The notes beneath the pieces were generated by a model that was not told the DNA's origin, did not search any database, and saw only the letters and a list, made by a program, of their open reading frames with translations. Position numbers and translations under genes: made by a program. Positions 50,014-58,703 of a stretch of DNA of 64,000 nucleotides are shown here, one piece after another. Source of the DNA: Nonomuraea sp. SBT364 (GTDB lineage Bacteria > Actinomycetota > Actinomycetes > Streptosporangiales > Streptosporangiaceae); contig NZ_LAVL01000007.1 of assembly GCF_001083785.1 (NCBI RefSeq), positions 1 to 64,000 on the forward strand, given 5' to 3'. Within the stretch, counting starts at the first letter, position 1; the number at the start of each line of letters is the position of its first letter.

Positions 50014-52836
50014 ATGCGGAGGCATCACGCCGAACGTTCGCGGCGCGATCCTCTGTCCGAGGGCGTCGGCAGACATCCCGGGTCACAACTGCGCGGCCGG
50101 CAGATCGAGTGCGAGGCGCTGAGCCGACTCATGACCACCGTGCGGGGCGGCCGTAGCTCGGTGCTGGTCCTGCGCGGTGAGGCAGGCATCGGCAAGACGG
50201 CGCTGCTGGAGTACGCGCACGACAGCGCGTCCGGCTGCCGGGTCGTCAGAGCGACGGGCGTCGAGTCCGAGATGGAGCTGGCCTTCGGCGGGCTGCATCT
50301 GCTGTGCGTCCCGTTCCTGGATCAGCTCGGCCGTCTGCCGGAGCCGCAGCGTGACGCGCTCGAAACGGCGTTCGGCCTGAGCACGGGGTCGCCACCGGAC
50401 CGCTTCCTGGTCGGGCTCGCGGTGCTCAGCCTGCTCGCCGCCGCGGCCGAGAAGGAGCCGCTGGTGTGCCTCGTCGACGACGCCCAGTGGTTGGATCAGG
50501 TCTCGGCGCAGACCCTCGCCTTCGTCGCACGCCGGCTGCTCGCCGAGCCCATCGGGCTGGTGCTAGCGGTGCGCGCGCCGGGCCTCGACGCCGAACTGGC
50601 AGAGCTCCCACGGCTCGAGGTGGCACGGTTGAGCGACAGCGATGCCCGCGCCCTGCTGGAGTCCGTGATCCCCGGCCGGCTGGATGATCGAGTGCGGGAT
50701 CGGATCCTCGCTGAGACGCAGGGCAACCCGCTGGCGCTGGTGGAGCTGCCGCGGGGGTTGACGCCGGCGGAACTGGCCGGCGGGTTCGCCCGTCCGGACG
50801 CGCGGCCGCTGACCAGCCAGATCGAAGAGAGCTTCCAGCGGCGGGTACGGTCACTGCCGGCCGAGACACAGCGGCTGCTGCTCATCGCCGCAGCCGAGGC
50901 GGTGGACGACGTGGGCTTGCTGAACCGGGCGGCCGAGCTGCTGGGCATCGACGCGGCCGCCGCGTCACCGGCAGAAGCGGCGGGGCTGATCACTATTGGG
51001 ACCCGGGTGCGGTTCCGTCATCCACTCGTGCGTTCAGCGGCCTACCGGGTGGCGAACCCGGGCGAACGGCAGCGGGTGCATCGGGCGCTGGCCGACGCGA
51101 CCGATCCTCGGGCTGATCCCGATCGGCGGGCCTGGCATCTGGCCAACGCGTCGACCGGACCCGATGAAACGGTGGCCGCCGAGCTGGAGCGTTCCGCCGA
51201 GCGGGCGCGGGTACGCGGCGGGGTCGCGGCGGCGGCCGCGTTCCTGGAGCGGGCGGCCGAGCTGACCCCCGACGCCGCACGCCGTGGCGCCAGGGCTCTG
51301 GCGGCGGCCCGGGCCAAGTATCAGGCCGGCGGATACGACTCGGCGCTCGAGCTGCTCGACGCGGCCGAGCTCAGCCCCCTGGACGACCGCCTGCTCGCCC
51401 GGTCCAGCCTGCTTCGCGGTCAGATCGTCTTCACCTCCAGGAGCGCCGGCGCCGCCCTGCCCCTGCTACTGGACGCGGCCAGGCGCCTGGAGCCGCTGGA
51501 CGCCGGGCCGGCCCGCGAAACCTACCGTGACGCGCTGTACGCGGCTCTCACCGCAGGCCGGCTGGCGGACGGCGCGCAGATGGCGGACGTGGCCAGGGCC
51601 ACCCTCGCCGCGCCGCCCGGGCCGCCACCTGAGCGCAACGACCTGCTGCTGAACGGCCTGGCGGTGGCGACCATCGACGGGTACACGGCGGGCATGCCGA
51701 TGCTGCGCCAGGCCATGGCCGCCTTCCGCACCGCGGAACTCTCCGCGGAAGAGGGTCTGGGCTGGCTCCCGCTCGCCGCCCGTATGGCGCACAACGTCTG
51801 GGACTTCGACAGCTACCTGACGCTCTCGGCGAAGCTGGTCGAGATCGCCAGAGAGGCGGGGGCGCTGTCGGCGCTGCCGTCGGCTCTCCTGCTCCACCTG
51901 TCGGCCCGGGTGCTGGCCGGTGAGCTCACCGCCGCCGACGCGCTGGTCGCCGAGGCGACCACGATCGGCGAGGTGTTGGGCAGCAGTTTCTTCGCCCAGT
52001 ACGGAGCCCTGGTGGTCGCGCCGTGGCGGGGCGGGGAGGCCGAGACTCGTGAGGCGATCCAGGCGATCACTGGGGACGTGGCACTGGCGGGCGAAGGAAA
52101 GGTGACCACCGCCACTCAGTGGGCCACTTCGGTGCTCTGCAACGGCCTCGGCCGCTACGAGGAGGCCTTCGTCGCCGCCTCGCGCGGCGCCGAGCACCCC
52201 AAGGAGCTCGGCCTGTCCACCTGGTCCATGATCGAATTGGTCGAGGCCGCCGCCAGGAGCGGACGGCAGGCCCGCGCGGCCGAAGTCGCCCGGCAGCTTG
52301 ATGAGATGGCGCGGGCCAGCGGCGCCGACTGGGCCCTGGGCACCTCGGCGAGCATGCGCGCCCTGGCGGGCGTCGGATCGGAACCCGACGATCTCTACGG
52401 TGAGGCGATCGTGCGGCTCGGCCGCGCCGGCGTCCGGATGGCGCTCGCTCGCACCCGGCTGCTCTACGGCGAGTGGCTGCGCCGGGAGAATCGCCGCGTC
52501 GACGCCCGCGAGCAGTTGAGCCTCGCCCACAAGATGCTCGGCCAGATGGGTGCCACGGCGTTCGCCGAACGCGCCCGCCGTGAGCTGCGGGCCACCGGCG
52601 AGACGGTCCGCAGGCGCCCGGACAAGGCGACGTCCGAAGTCCCGCTCACCGCCCAGGAAACGCAGATCGCGCGGCTGGCCGGTCAGGGGCTGACGAACGC
52701 CGAGATCAGCGCCCAGTTGTTCATCAGCCCGCACACCGTCGATTGGCACCTGCGGAAGATCTTCGCCAAGCTGGGCATCGCCTCCCGCAAGCAACTGCGG
52801 GCGACGCCGCCTGAAGGGACGACGGCGACGGCCTGA
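50014..52836 (+). CDS. LuxR family large ATP-binding regulator (LAL)
   Basis: A 940-residue LAL protein. NTPase domain with LRGEAGIGKTALLEYAHDSA, VCLVDDAQWLDQVSAQTLAF and the LVRFRHPLVRSA-type sensor region (VRFRHPLVRSAAYRVANP). The C-terminal HTH is PLTAQETQIARLAGQGLTNA with LFISPHTVDWHLRKIFAKLG. It is clearly paralogous to the LAL at 45523-48285 (shared ESEMELAF and FLVGLAVLSLL). ATG 50014 has GGGGGTG upstream; GTG 50005 is the alternative. It is divergent from the P450 gene and a candidate regulator of it. Confidence 0.92.
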   Translation: MRRHHAERSRRDPLSEGVGRHPGSQLRGRQIECEALSRLMTTVRGGRSSVLVLRGEAGIGKTALLEYAHDSASGCRVVRATGVESEMELAFGGLHLLCVPFLDQLGRLPEPQRDALETAFGLSTGSPPDRFLVGLAVLSLLAAAAEKEPLVCLVDDAQWLDQVSAQTLAFVARRLLAEPIGLVLAVRAPGLDAELAELPRLEVARLSDSDARALLESVIPGRLDDRVRDRILAETQGNPLALVELPRGLTPAELAGGFARPDARPLTSQIEESFQRRVRSLPAETQRLLLIAAAEAVDDVGLLNRAAELLGIDAAAASPAEAAGLITIGTRVRFRHPLVRSAAYRVANPGERQRVHRALADATDPRADPDRRAWHLANASTGPDETVAAELERSAERARVRGGVAAAAAFLERAAELTPDAARRGARALAAARAKYQAGGYDSALELLDAAELSPLDDRLLARSSLLRGQIVFTSRSAGAALPLLLDAARRLEPLDAGPARETYRDALYAALTAGRLADGAQMADVARATLAAPPGPPPERNDLLLNGLAVATIDGYTAGMPMLRQAMAAFRTAELSAEEGLGWLPLAARMAHNVWDFDSYLTLSAKLVEIAREAGALSALPSALLLHLSARVLAGELTAADALVAEATTIGEVLGSSFFAQYGALVVAPWRGGEAETREAIQAITGDVALAGEGKVTTATQWATSVLCNGLGRYEEAFVAASRGAEHPKELGLSTWSMIELVEAAARSGRQARAAEVARQLDEMARASGADWALGTSASMRALAGVGSEPDDLYGEAIVRLGRAGVRMALARTRLLYGEWLRRENRRVDAREQLSLAHKMLGQMGATAFAERARRELRATGETVRRRPDKATSEVPLTAQETQIARLAGQGLTNAEISAQLFISPHTVDWHLRKIFAKLGIASRKQLRATPPEGTTATA

Positions 52837-52987
52837 CCCGCCTTCCACGTCGGCCACTGCCACGAAGGTCGGGGCACCCGCATCAGGCTCCGGGCTTGGG
52901 CCCGAACACGGTGTCCACCGGCTCCAGCTGGTGCGCGAACGTGCATGATCCGGCCGACGAGTGAGGTCGCCGGCCGGATCGGTGCCG

Positions 52988-53710
52988 TCAGCCGTTCACG
53001 TGGCCGACGGCGTCGAGGATGACAGCGCAGACGGCGTCGGGCTGGGACACCGCAAGCGCGTGCGAGGCGCCTGGCACCTGCCTGGTCCCGCGCGAGACGG
53101 CCCGGTCGGCCATGAACCGGACCGTCTCGGCCGGGATGTTGAGGTCGCGCTCGCCGTACACGAACCAGGACGGCAGGGAGCGCCATGCGGGCCGGCCGGT
53201 CAGCCCGTCGGTCAGAGCCCGCTCGGTCACCGGCCGCTGGGTCGCCCCCATCAGCGCGGCCTCGTCGGCATCGAGGTCGGCGCAGAACTGCCCGTGGAAC
53301 TTCTCCTCCGCGATGCGGAACTCGTTGCCGCCGGAGGAGACCGGATATGCCTCCAGCGCGCCGCCAAGGGTGCTGCCCTCGAACTTGGCCGACAGCAGCA
53401 ACGCGCTCTCGCCGGAGTCGGGGGCGAAGGCGGCGACGTAGACCAGCGCGCGCACGGCGGGGTTGTCCGCCGCTGCCTGGCTGATCACCATGCCGCCGTA
53501 GGAGTGGCCGACCAGGACGACCGGGCAGCCGAGGCCGGCGATCACGTCACGCAGGTACGCGGCGTCGCCCTCGACGCTGCGCAGCGGGTTCGCCACGGCC
53601 ACGGCCCGCCGGCCATGGCCGTGCAGGTGCTTGATCACGCCGTTCCAGCTGGCAGACTCGGCGAACGCGCCGTGGACCAGGACGACGACCGGTTCTTCCT
53701 TGCTGGTCAT
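52988..53710 (-). CDS. Alpha/beta hydrolase
   Basis: A 240-residue serine hydrolase without a cap domain. VVLVHGAFAESASWNGV carries the oxyanion motif, VLVGHSYGGMVISQAA the nucleophile Ser, FVYGERDLNIP the acid and PGASHALAVSQPDA the His. It resembles the MhpC/salicylate esterase-like group with VHGAF starts, often annotated as esterase. ATG 53710 overlaps the stop of the upstream esterase gene. It is the last gene of the 56592-52988 operon. Confidence 0.92.
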   Translation of the reverse strand: MTSKEEPVVVLVHGAFAESASWNGVIKHLHGHGRRAVAVANPLRSVEGDAAYLRDVIAGLGCPVVLVGHSYGGMVISQAAADNPAVRALVYVAAFAPDSGESALLLSAKFEGSTLGGALEAYPVSSGGNEFRIAEEKFHGQFCADLDADEAALMGATQRPVTERALTDGLTGRPAWRSLPSWFVYGERDLNIPAETVRFMADRAVSRGTRQVPGASHALAVSQPDAVCAVILDAVGHVNG

Positions 53711-54669
53711 GACTCCGCCTTTCCGTGGTTCAGGACGGTCTTGAGGACGTCGGCGGCCTGGGCGACGGCGGCGCGGGCCGCGGCGGTCGGCCGTACGGGG
53801 TTGAGCATCATGAAGTCGTGCAGGGTGCCGTTGTAGCGGACGCTGGTGGTGGACACTCCTGCCTCGGTCAGCTTGCGTGCGTAGGCCTCGCCTTCGTCGC
53901 GCAGCACGTCGTTCTCGTCCACGATGAGGAACGCGGGCGGCAGCCCCTTGAGCTCCTCGGCGGTGGCACGCAGCGGTGAGGCGGTGATCTCGGCGCGCTG
54001 GGCGGGGTCGGTGGTGTAGGCGTCCCAGAACCAGGCCATGGCCTTGGCCGTCAGGTACGGCCCGTCGGCGAACTCCCGGTAGCTGCCGGTGTCCTGGCCC
54101 GCGTCGGTCACCGGGTAGTACAGCGACTGGTGCACGAACCGGACGTCACCGCGCCGCTTGGCCAGGATGGTCAGCGCCGCCGTCATGTTCCCGCCGACCG
54201 AATCGCCGGCCACCGCGAGCCGGGAGGCGTCCAGGCCCTCCGCCGCGCCGTCCCGGATGATCCACTGCGCGGTCGCGTACGCCTGCTCGATCGCCACCGG
54301 GTAACGCGCCTCCGGTGAACGGTCGTACTCCACGAAGACCACCGCCGCGCACGCCCCCACGGCCAGTTCTCGCACGAGCCGGTCATGGGTGCCCGCGTTG
54401 CCCAGCACCCATCCGCCGCCGTGCACGTACAGCACGACGGGCAGCGCTCCGGACGACCCGGCGGGCTTGACGATCCTGACCCGCACGTCCCCCGCCTCGG
54501 CCGGCACGACGATCCACTTCTCGTCCACGTCCGGCTTGTCGATCGGGGCCGCTTGGAGGTCGTCCAGCACCTTGCGGGCACCCTCGACCCCCAGTTCGTA
54601 GAGGAACGGCGGCTTCGAGGTCGCCTCCGCCAGATCCCGTGCGGCTGGTTCCAGGATGTGTTCACTCAT
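53707..54669 (-). CDS. Alpha/beta hydrolase, HSL-family esterase
   Basis: A 320-residue hormone-sensitive-lipase-type esterase. VLYVHGGGWVLGNAGTHDRL has the HGGG oxyanion motif, LAVAGDSVGGNMTAAL the GDSxGG nucleophile, LIVDENDVLRDEGEAYARKL the Asp, and YNGTLHDFMMLNP the His. Such enzymes cleave short-chain acyl esters. ATG 54669 overlaps the stop of the ferritin/CDGSH gene as ATGA and the gene is itself coupled to the next hydrolase. Confidence 0.94.
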   Translation of the reverse strand: MSEHILEPAARDLAEATSKPPFLYELGVEGARKVLDDLQAAPIDKPDVDEKWIVVPAEAGDVRVRIVKPAGSSGALPVVLYVHGGGWVLGNAGTHDRLVRELAVGACAAVVFVEYDRSPEARYPVAIEQAYATAQWIIRDGAAEGLDASRLAVAGDSVGGNMTAALTILAKRRGDVRFVHQSLYYPVTDAGQDTGSYREFADGPYLTAKAMAWFWDAYTTDPAQRAEITASPLRATAEELKGLPPAFLIVDENDVLRDEGEAYARKLTEAGVSTTSVRYNGTLHDFMMLNPVRPTAAARAAVAQAADVLKTVLNHGKAES

Positions 54670-56381
54670 GACGTCTCTCCTTGTTCGCGGTCGGTCTCCC
54701 GGAAGCCGATCTCCCGGTGAGTGCTGTCACACAGCGGTTTGTTGGCGGAGCGGCCGCAGCGACACAGCGTCACCCGGTTGCGGACCTCCAGCGGCCGGCC
54801 GTCCGAGCGCACGACCGGCAGGCCTCCGGTGACCCACAGCGCGCTGGCCAGGCCGTCTTCCTCTTCCAGGACCGCGATGGCCTGCGGGAGGTCGGCCTCG
54901 ATCGTCTCGCCGCCGCGTTCGAGGGCATAGCTGTAGGAGCCGGAGGCGCAGTGGTCGATGCGGCCCATGACCGTGGCGCGCACGTCACTGTCGCCGGTAT
55001 CGGCGAGCATCGAGGCGATCGGCCGGGTACGGCCGAGACAGAAACCGGTGTGGATGCACAGTTCCCCCACCCGCTGCGCCGAGATCCCCGCTCCGTCGTG
55101 GATGTGCTGCAGTTCCCGGTACGGCCGCATGGGAGCGTTTTCGGTGCCGTCGAACCCGATCACGGCGTGGGTTCCGTCGCAGAACGGCTTGGCACCCGAA
55201 TGGCCGCAGCGGCACAGCGCGTACGTCTCCTCGGTTTCCAGAGGCTCGCCGGTCTGCCAGGTCACCGCGTCGTTCTCCGAGGAGACGATTTTGCGTTTGC
55301 GCCGGAGCGGTACGCCGCCGTACACGACATACGGACCGTCGCGCAGGACGACGATCCGCTGCCGGCCGCCGTGAACGGGCGCCGTGTACTCGAAGGTGGG
55401 ACCGTCCGCACCCGGCATCCCCAGCAGAGCCTGAGCTTGGGCCTTGAGGGTGTACATGGTGCCGGTGGCGACCTTGAGCAACCTCGGGCTGCCGTTGAAG
55501 GCCTGCTCCAGTTGGTGCAGCATGGCGCAGTAGATGGTGTTGAACTCGTCCTGGGCGGCGCGGGCCGCGGTGCCGGGGGCGGCGGGCCGCGGGTTGGGCC
55601 TCATGGGCAGGATGCCTGCCGGGTCCACCTGGATCGGCTCGCCGGTGGGGCCGGTCCTCGCGGTGTCCCCCCGCTGGTAGCGCCGGCCGAGTTTGAGCTC
55701 CTGGAAGCGGTAATAGTGCGCCACCTCGTCCCGGTCGGGGTGGAAGACGTCCGGGTCGCCGTCCCAGACCTCACCCGCCGAGGCGCCCTCGCCCTGCTCG
55801 ACGATCTCCTCCAGCGCCGCCAGGGCCGACTCCAGGCCGTCGACCACGATCAGACGCCCGGCGGTGTGCCTGAAGTGGGCGGCGCCGACCTGGCGGGCCG
55901 GGTCGCCGCAGAAGACCTCGCGCTCCCCGAGCCGGTCGCACAGGTCCCGCAACCCCTGTTCGATCGCGCCGTAGAATTGCCCGATCGTCTCGTAGCCGTC
56001 GGCCTCCACCGGCGCGCCCGGCGGTGCGGGCTGTTCGACGCGCATGAACATGTCGAGTGCCTCGTCGCCGAACGGGAGAAGCGACAGCCTCAGCGAGGGA
56101 TCGCCATGGGGGAGGGTCCGGGGATGCGGCGGGAGCATCCGCGGCGTGTCGAGGCGAGGGCTTCCGCCGACGGCGTTGAGCAGGTTCGCCGCCAGCGCCA
56201 GGTGCAGCATCTCTTCGGCGAAGACGCTGCCCACGACCTGGACCGCTTCGGGATTCTTCTCGGGATCCAGGGAGTACAGCGCGCACAGGTAGGGCGGCAG
56301 CGTCGCGTGCTCCAGCTCGATCGCCCACTGGAGATGCTCACGGAGGCTCCCGAGCGTTCGGATCCGCGCCTCAGTCGGCAT
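54666..56381 (-). CDS. VioB-like ferritin-fold protein fused to CDGSH Fe-S domains
   Basis: A 571-residue fusion. Residues 1-330 match the ferritin-like iminophenyl-pyruvate dimer synthase domain, with di-iron-type ExxH motifs in LQWAIELEHATLPPY, FAEEMLHLALAANLL and DEVAHYYRFQELKLG. The C-terminal 220 residues hold two CDGSH-type sites, CRCGHSGAKPFCDGTH and CRCGRSANKPLCDSTH (the latter with Ser for Gly). Between them is a cysteine module (GELCIHTGFCLGR, DHCASGSYSYAL). It probably couples a 2Fe-2S electron carrier to a di-iron oxygenase-like site. ATG 56381 overlaps the upstream small gene. Confidence 0.88.
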   Translation of the reverse strand: MPTEARIRTLGSLREHLQWAIELEHATLPPYLCALYSLDPEKNPEAVQVVGSVFAEEMLHLALAANLLNAVGGSPRLDTPRMLPPHPRTLPHGDPSLRLSLLPFGDEALDMFMRVEQPAPPGAPVEADGYETIGQFYGAIEQGLRDLCDRLGEREVFCGDPARQVGAAHFRHTAGRLIVVDGLESALAALEEIVEQGEGASAGEVWDGDPDVFHPDRDEVAHYYRFQELKLGRRYQRGDTARTGPTGEPIQVDPAGILPMRPNPRPAAPGTAARAAQDEFNTIYCAMLHQLEQAFNGSPRLLKVATGTMYTLKAQAQALLGMPGADGPTFEYTAPVHGGRQRIVVLRDGPYVVYGGVPLRRKRKIVSSENDAVTWQTGEPLETEETYALCRCGHSGAKPFCDGTHAVIGFDGTENAPMRPYRELQHIHDGAGISAQRVGELCIHTGFCLGRTRPIASMLADTGDSDVRATVMGRIDHCASGSYSYALERGGETIEADLPQAIAVLEEEDGLASALWVTGGLPVVRSDGRPLEVRNRVTLCRCGRSANKPLCDSTHREIGFRETDREQGETS

Positions 56382-56592
56382 GGTCGCCCGGCCGGAGGTT
56401 GTGCTCCAGCACTTCGACGGCGTCATGGAGACCCCGCAGGCCGATCTGCTCGCGCTGGGCCTCCAGCGGGTCGAACAGCCATTCGGTGACCGGCGTGGCG
56501 CCGGCTTCCTCCGGACGGCTTTCCTCGATCATGACCACTTCGGCCTCGATCACGACCTTGAGCTCGTGCAGAAAGTTCGACTCACTGCTCAT
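56371..56592 (-). CDS. Small acidic protein leading the ferritin/CDGSH operon
   Basis: A 73-residue acidic helical protein (MSSESNFLHELKVVIEAEVV; EAQREQIGLRGLHDAVEVLE) with no recognised family. It starts at ATG 56592 behind GGGGAG and overlaps the start of the ferritin/CDGSH gene by 11 bases. It may be a subunit or assembly partner of that protein. It is separated from the upstream reductase gene by a strong terminator-like hairpin. Confidence 0.65.
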   Translation of the reverse strand: MSSESNFLHELKVVIEAEVVMIEESRPEEAGATPVTEWLFDPLEAQREQIGLRGLHDAVEVLEHNLRPGDHAD

Positions 56593-56623
56593 GATGGCTC
56601 CCCGCGTTCGTTGAGTGGATGGA

Positions 56624-56661
56624 CCTCGCCGGACGGAGTCGGCCGACGCCGTCCGGCGAGG
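56624..56661 (-). terminator. Terminator-like hairpin between the reductase gene and the ferritin operon
   Basis: CCTCGCCGGACGG and its exact complement (13-base stem, 12-base loop) begin 4 bases past the stop codon of the minus-strand reductase gene. The ferritin operon therefore either needs its own promoter in the short gap or depends on read-through. Confidence 0.75.
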
Positions 56662-56665
56662 AAAG

Positions 56666-57415
56666 CTACTTCGTGCTTCCGTCCAGCCAGGCGCGGTAGC
56701 TGATCTGGCCGAACGTGGCGCCGTCGGCGGGCACCAGGGTGCGTTCGCCGGGCACACTGCCGAAGTAGCGGGCCTGGGGGTCGGAGACGACCGGGCGGGC
56801 GTCACCCCACGCGGAGAGGGCATCGCGGAAGAACTCGTCCATCCGGTACTGCTTGGGCCCGGCGACCTCGGTCCTGCCGTTCAGCGGGGCGCCGACTGCC
56901 GTACGGCCGACGGCTTGGGCGACCTCCTCGCCGGCGATGGGCTGGAAGCGCACGGGCGCGATGTGCACCTCGCCGTCGACGGTGGAGGTGTCGGCGATGC
57001 TGCGGATGAACTCGTAGAACTGCGTGGCGTGGACGAGGGAATAGGGGATGCCCGACTTCTCGATCAACTGCTCTTGAGCGATCTTCGCGGCGAAATAGGC
57101 GTTCTCCGGCAGCCGTTCGGTTCCGACCACCGAGAGCGCGACATGGTGCCCCACGCCCGCCGCGGCTTCGGCGGCCAGCAGGTTGCGGGTCGAGGTCTCG
57201 AAGAAGTCGAGTACGGCGGCGCGTTCGAAGGAGGGGGAGTTCGACACGTCCACCACCACGTCCGCGCCCGCCAACGCCTGGGGCAGCCCTTCGCCGGTCA
57301 GCGTGTTGACGCCGGTGTTCGGGGCCGCAGCCACCGCTTCGTGGCCGTGCTCGCCCAGCTTGGTGACGACCTTCGACCCGATCAGGCCGGTTCCGCCGAT
57401 GACGACCACCTTCAT
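56666..57415 (-). CDS. NAD(P)-binding SDR/NmrA-like oxidoreductase
   Basis: A 249-residue extended-SDR/NmrA-like protein. VVVIGGTGLIGSKVVTKLGE is the dinucleotide-binding motif. ALAGADVVVDVSNSPSFERA and VGHHVALSVVGTERLPENAY follow, then YFAAKIAQEQLIEKSGIPYS with an atypical Tyr-x3-Lys. This is the type commonly paired with ECF41 sigma factors (the oxidoreductase/epimerase class of COE genes). ATG 57415 follows GAGGG, and the promoter element at 57467-57494 lies about 50 bases upstream. Confidence 0.9.
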   Translation of the reverse strand: MKVVVIGGTGLIGSKVVTKLGEHGHEAVAAAPNTGVNTLTGEGLPQALAGADVVVDVSNSPSFERAAVLDFFETSTRNLLAAEAAAGVGHHVALSVVGTERLPENAYFAAKIAQEQLIEKSGIPYSLVHATQFYEFIRSIADTSTVDGEVHIAPVRFQPIAGEEVAQAVGRTAVGAPLNGRTEVAGPKQYRMDEFFRDALSAWGDARPVVSDPQARYFGSVPGERTLVPADGATFGQISYRAWLDGSTK

Positions 57416-57880
57416 GGTGTTGCCCTCTCTGTCCGCCGGGGCGCTGTCCGTCCCGGTCGCAGCTAAGACCGGACAGCCCCCTGCAGTCGTGACAAACACC
57501 GCGAAAAGTTCTGATCGCTGACGGAAGGACGGTCCAGAGCTCGCCCCCGCCCCAGGTCACGGTTCGTGCCCGGGAGCAGCGCGTCGTGCGCCCGGACCTC
57601 ACCGGCGTCGACGTCGTACTCCTGCTCAGCGGCACTAAGCACACCGCGGAGCCGCTGCTCGCCGCCGAGCCGCAGTCCTGCGGGCGGGCGCTGCCGTACT
57701 CTCCGCCCGCCCGCCTGCCTCTGGACGGCCCCACCCCTATCACCCAACCTGCTTCCGCGCCGCCTCCGGGGGATGAGCAGCGGGCGAAGCTGGTCGAGGC
57801 CCGTACGAGCGGGGCGGCCTGCTGGCGACAGCCCCGATGACCTATTCAGCGGTCGTGCTCGGGGCCTGCGCGGTGGTCCG
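57416..57880. other. Intergenic region with no recognisable gene
   Basis: 465 bases between the SDR/NmrA-like gene and the SnoaL-like gene, both minus-strand. Apart from the promoter element at 57467-57494, I see only an 84-codon plus-strand open frame (57586-57840) with no ribosome site and no family resemblance. It could be a decayed gene. Confidence 0.5.
57467..57494 (-). promoter_or_regulatory. ECF41-like promoter upstream of the SDR/NmrA-like gene
   Basis: On the minus strand TGTCACG, 17 bases, then GGTC within GGCTGTCCGGTC, about 50 bases before the start codon. It is the best-placed of the five elements, since this gene class is the known kind of ECF41 target. Confidence 0.65.
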
Positions 57881-58264
57881 TCATTTGTAGTCGTTCTCGG
57901 CCAGAGGCACGACGTACGCCCGGCGCTCGCAGATCAGCCCGTCACGCATCACGAACACCTCGCCCATCGCGGCGCGCATCACCGCACCGTCCTTCTGGCG
58001 CGCTTCGAGGGTCATCTCGGCCATGACGACACCGTTCTCCTCGACCATCCGGGTGATCGTCACCTTCGGAGGGACCCCGACCGGGTCCGGTCCTTCGATG
58101 TTGGCGTCGTAGGCGTCCTTACCGGTGATCCGGTAGTGGCCGAAGACTGTCCACACGATGTCGTCGGTCAGGCAGGACAGGATCTGCTCGTGGTCGGACT
58201 TGTTGAATCCGTCGATGTACCGCTCGACGGTCCGCTTGTTCGTGGACTGGCTGGCAGCGAACAT
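57881..58264 (-). CDS. SnoaL-like / NTF2-fold protein
   Basis: A 127-residue single-domain protein of the SnoaL/limonene epoxide hydrolase-like cone fold. TVERYIDGFNKSDHEQILSC and LTDDIVWTVFGHYRITGKDA are the typical opening helices and first strand, and AAMGEVFVMRDGLICERRAY the typical closing strands. Such proteins act as small isomerases, hydrolases or polyketide cyclases; catalytic residues cannot be assigned. ATG 58264 follows GAGGAG; an upstream ATG at 58324 adds a basic tail with no support. Confidence 0.88.
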   Translation of the reverse strand: MFAASQSTNKRTVERYIDGFNKSDHEQILSCLTDDIVWTVFGHYRITGKDAYDANIEGPDPVGVPPKVTITRMVEENGVVMAEMTLEARQKDGAVMRAAMGEVFVMRDGLICERRAYVVPLAENDYK

Positions 58265-58398
58265 GGTCTCCTCAGTTCTGCGTCGTTCGCTGACTGGTCG
58301 GTGCCGGTCGAGTGTTCTTGACATGCCGCTGAAGAAAGTCCGGCGATGTGCCGGTCCACGACGCGGTCCCGGTACGGGGTCCGCATCATGTCAGGGGC

Positions 58399-58680
58399 TC
58401 AGCGGGCAGAGCCTGCGGGTCCTTCGATGATCACAGGTCGCAGGCGCACCGACACCGCGAAGGCCACGGCGATGACCGCCATGCCAATGCCGGCCCACAG
58501 ATTGGCGTTCACGTCACCGGTCTTGGCCCGATCCGAGGCCGAGTCCACGACGAGACCCATGATGATCAGCACGATGCCGTAGAACCCGATCAAACCCGCG
58601 ATGAACACGCGCACGTCGAAGGCGCCGACCCTGCGCGGTCCAGCACGTTCGCCGCCGGTGGCGGCCCGTTCGTCTGTCAT
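58399..58680 (-). CDS. Small two-helix membrane protein, partner of the SSS symporter
   Basis: A 93-residue protein with two membrane helices (VFIAGLIGFYGIVLIIMGLV; ANLWAGIGMAVIAVAFAVSV) and a short polar N-terminus. It lies 23 bases downstream of the symporter gene. Small membrane subunits next to SSS-family carriers are common in actinomycetes, so an accessory role is likely though not shown by sequence. Confidence 0.8.
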   Translation of the reverse strand: MTDERAATGGERAGPRRVGAFDVRVFIAGLIGFYGIVLIIMGLVVDSASDRAKTGDVNANLWAGIGMAVIAVAFAVSVRLRPVIIEGPAGSAR

Positions 58681-58703
58681 GTGTCGGTTCCTTCCCAGAA
58701 CGG

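Noticed and set aside
57586..57840. An 84-codon plus-strand frame with a faint NmrA-like start (LTGVDVVLLLSG)
   Set aside because: Resemblance is confined to a dozen residues, the rest is Pro/Ala-rich, and there is no ribosome site. It is left as unassigned intergenic sequence.
57881..58264. SnoaL-like protein as a detached C-terminal domain of an ECF41 sigma factor
   Set aside because: It has its own start and ribosome site and matches stand-alone SnoaL/epoxide-hydrolase-like proteins. No sigma-2 or sigma-4 region is found nearby.
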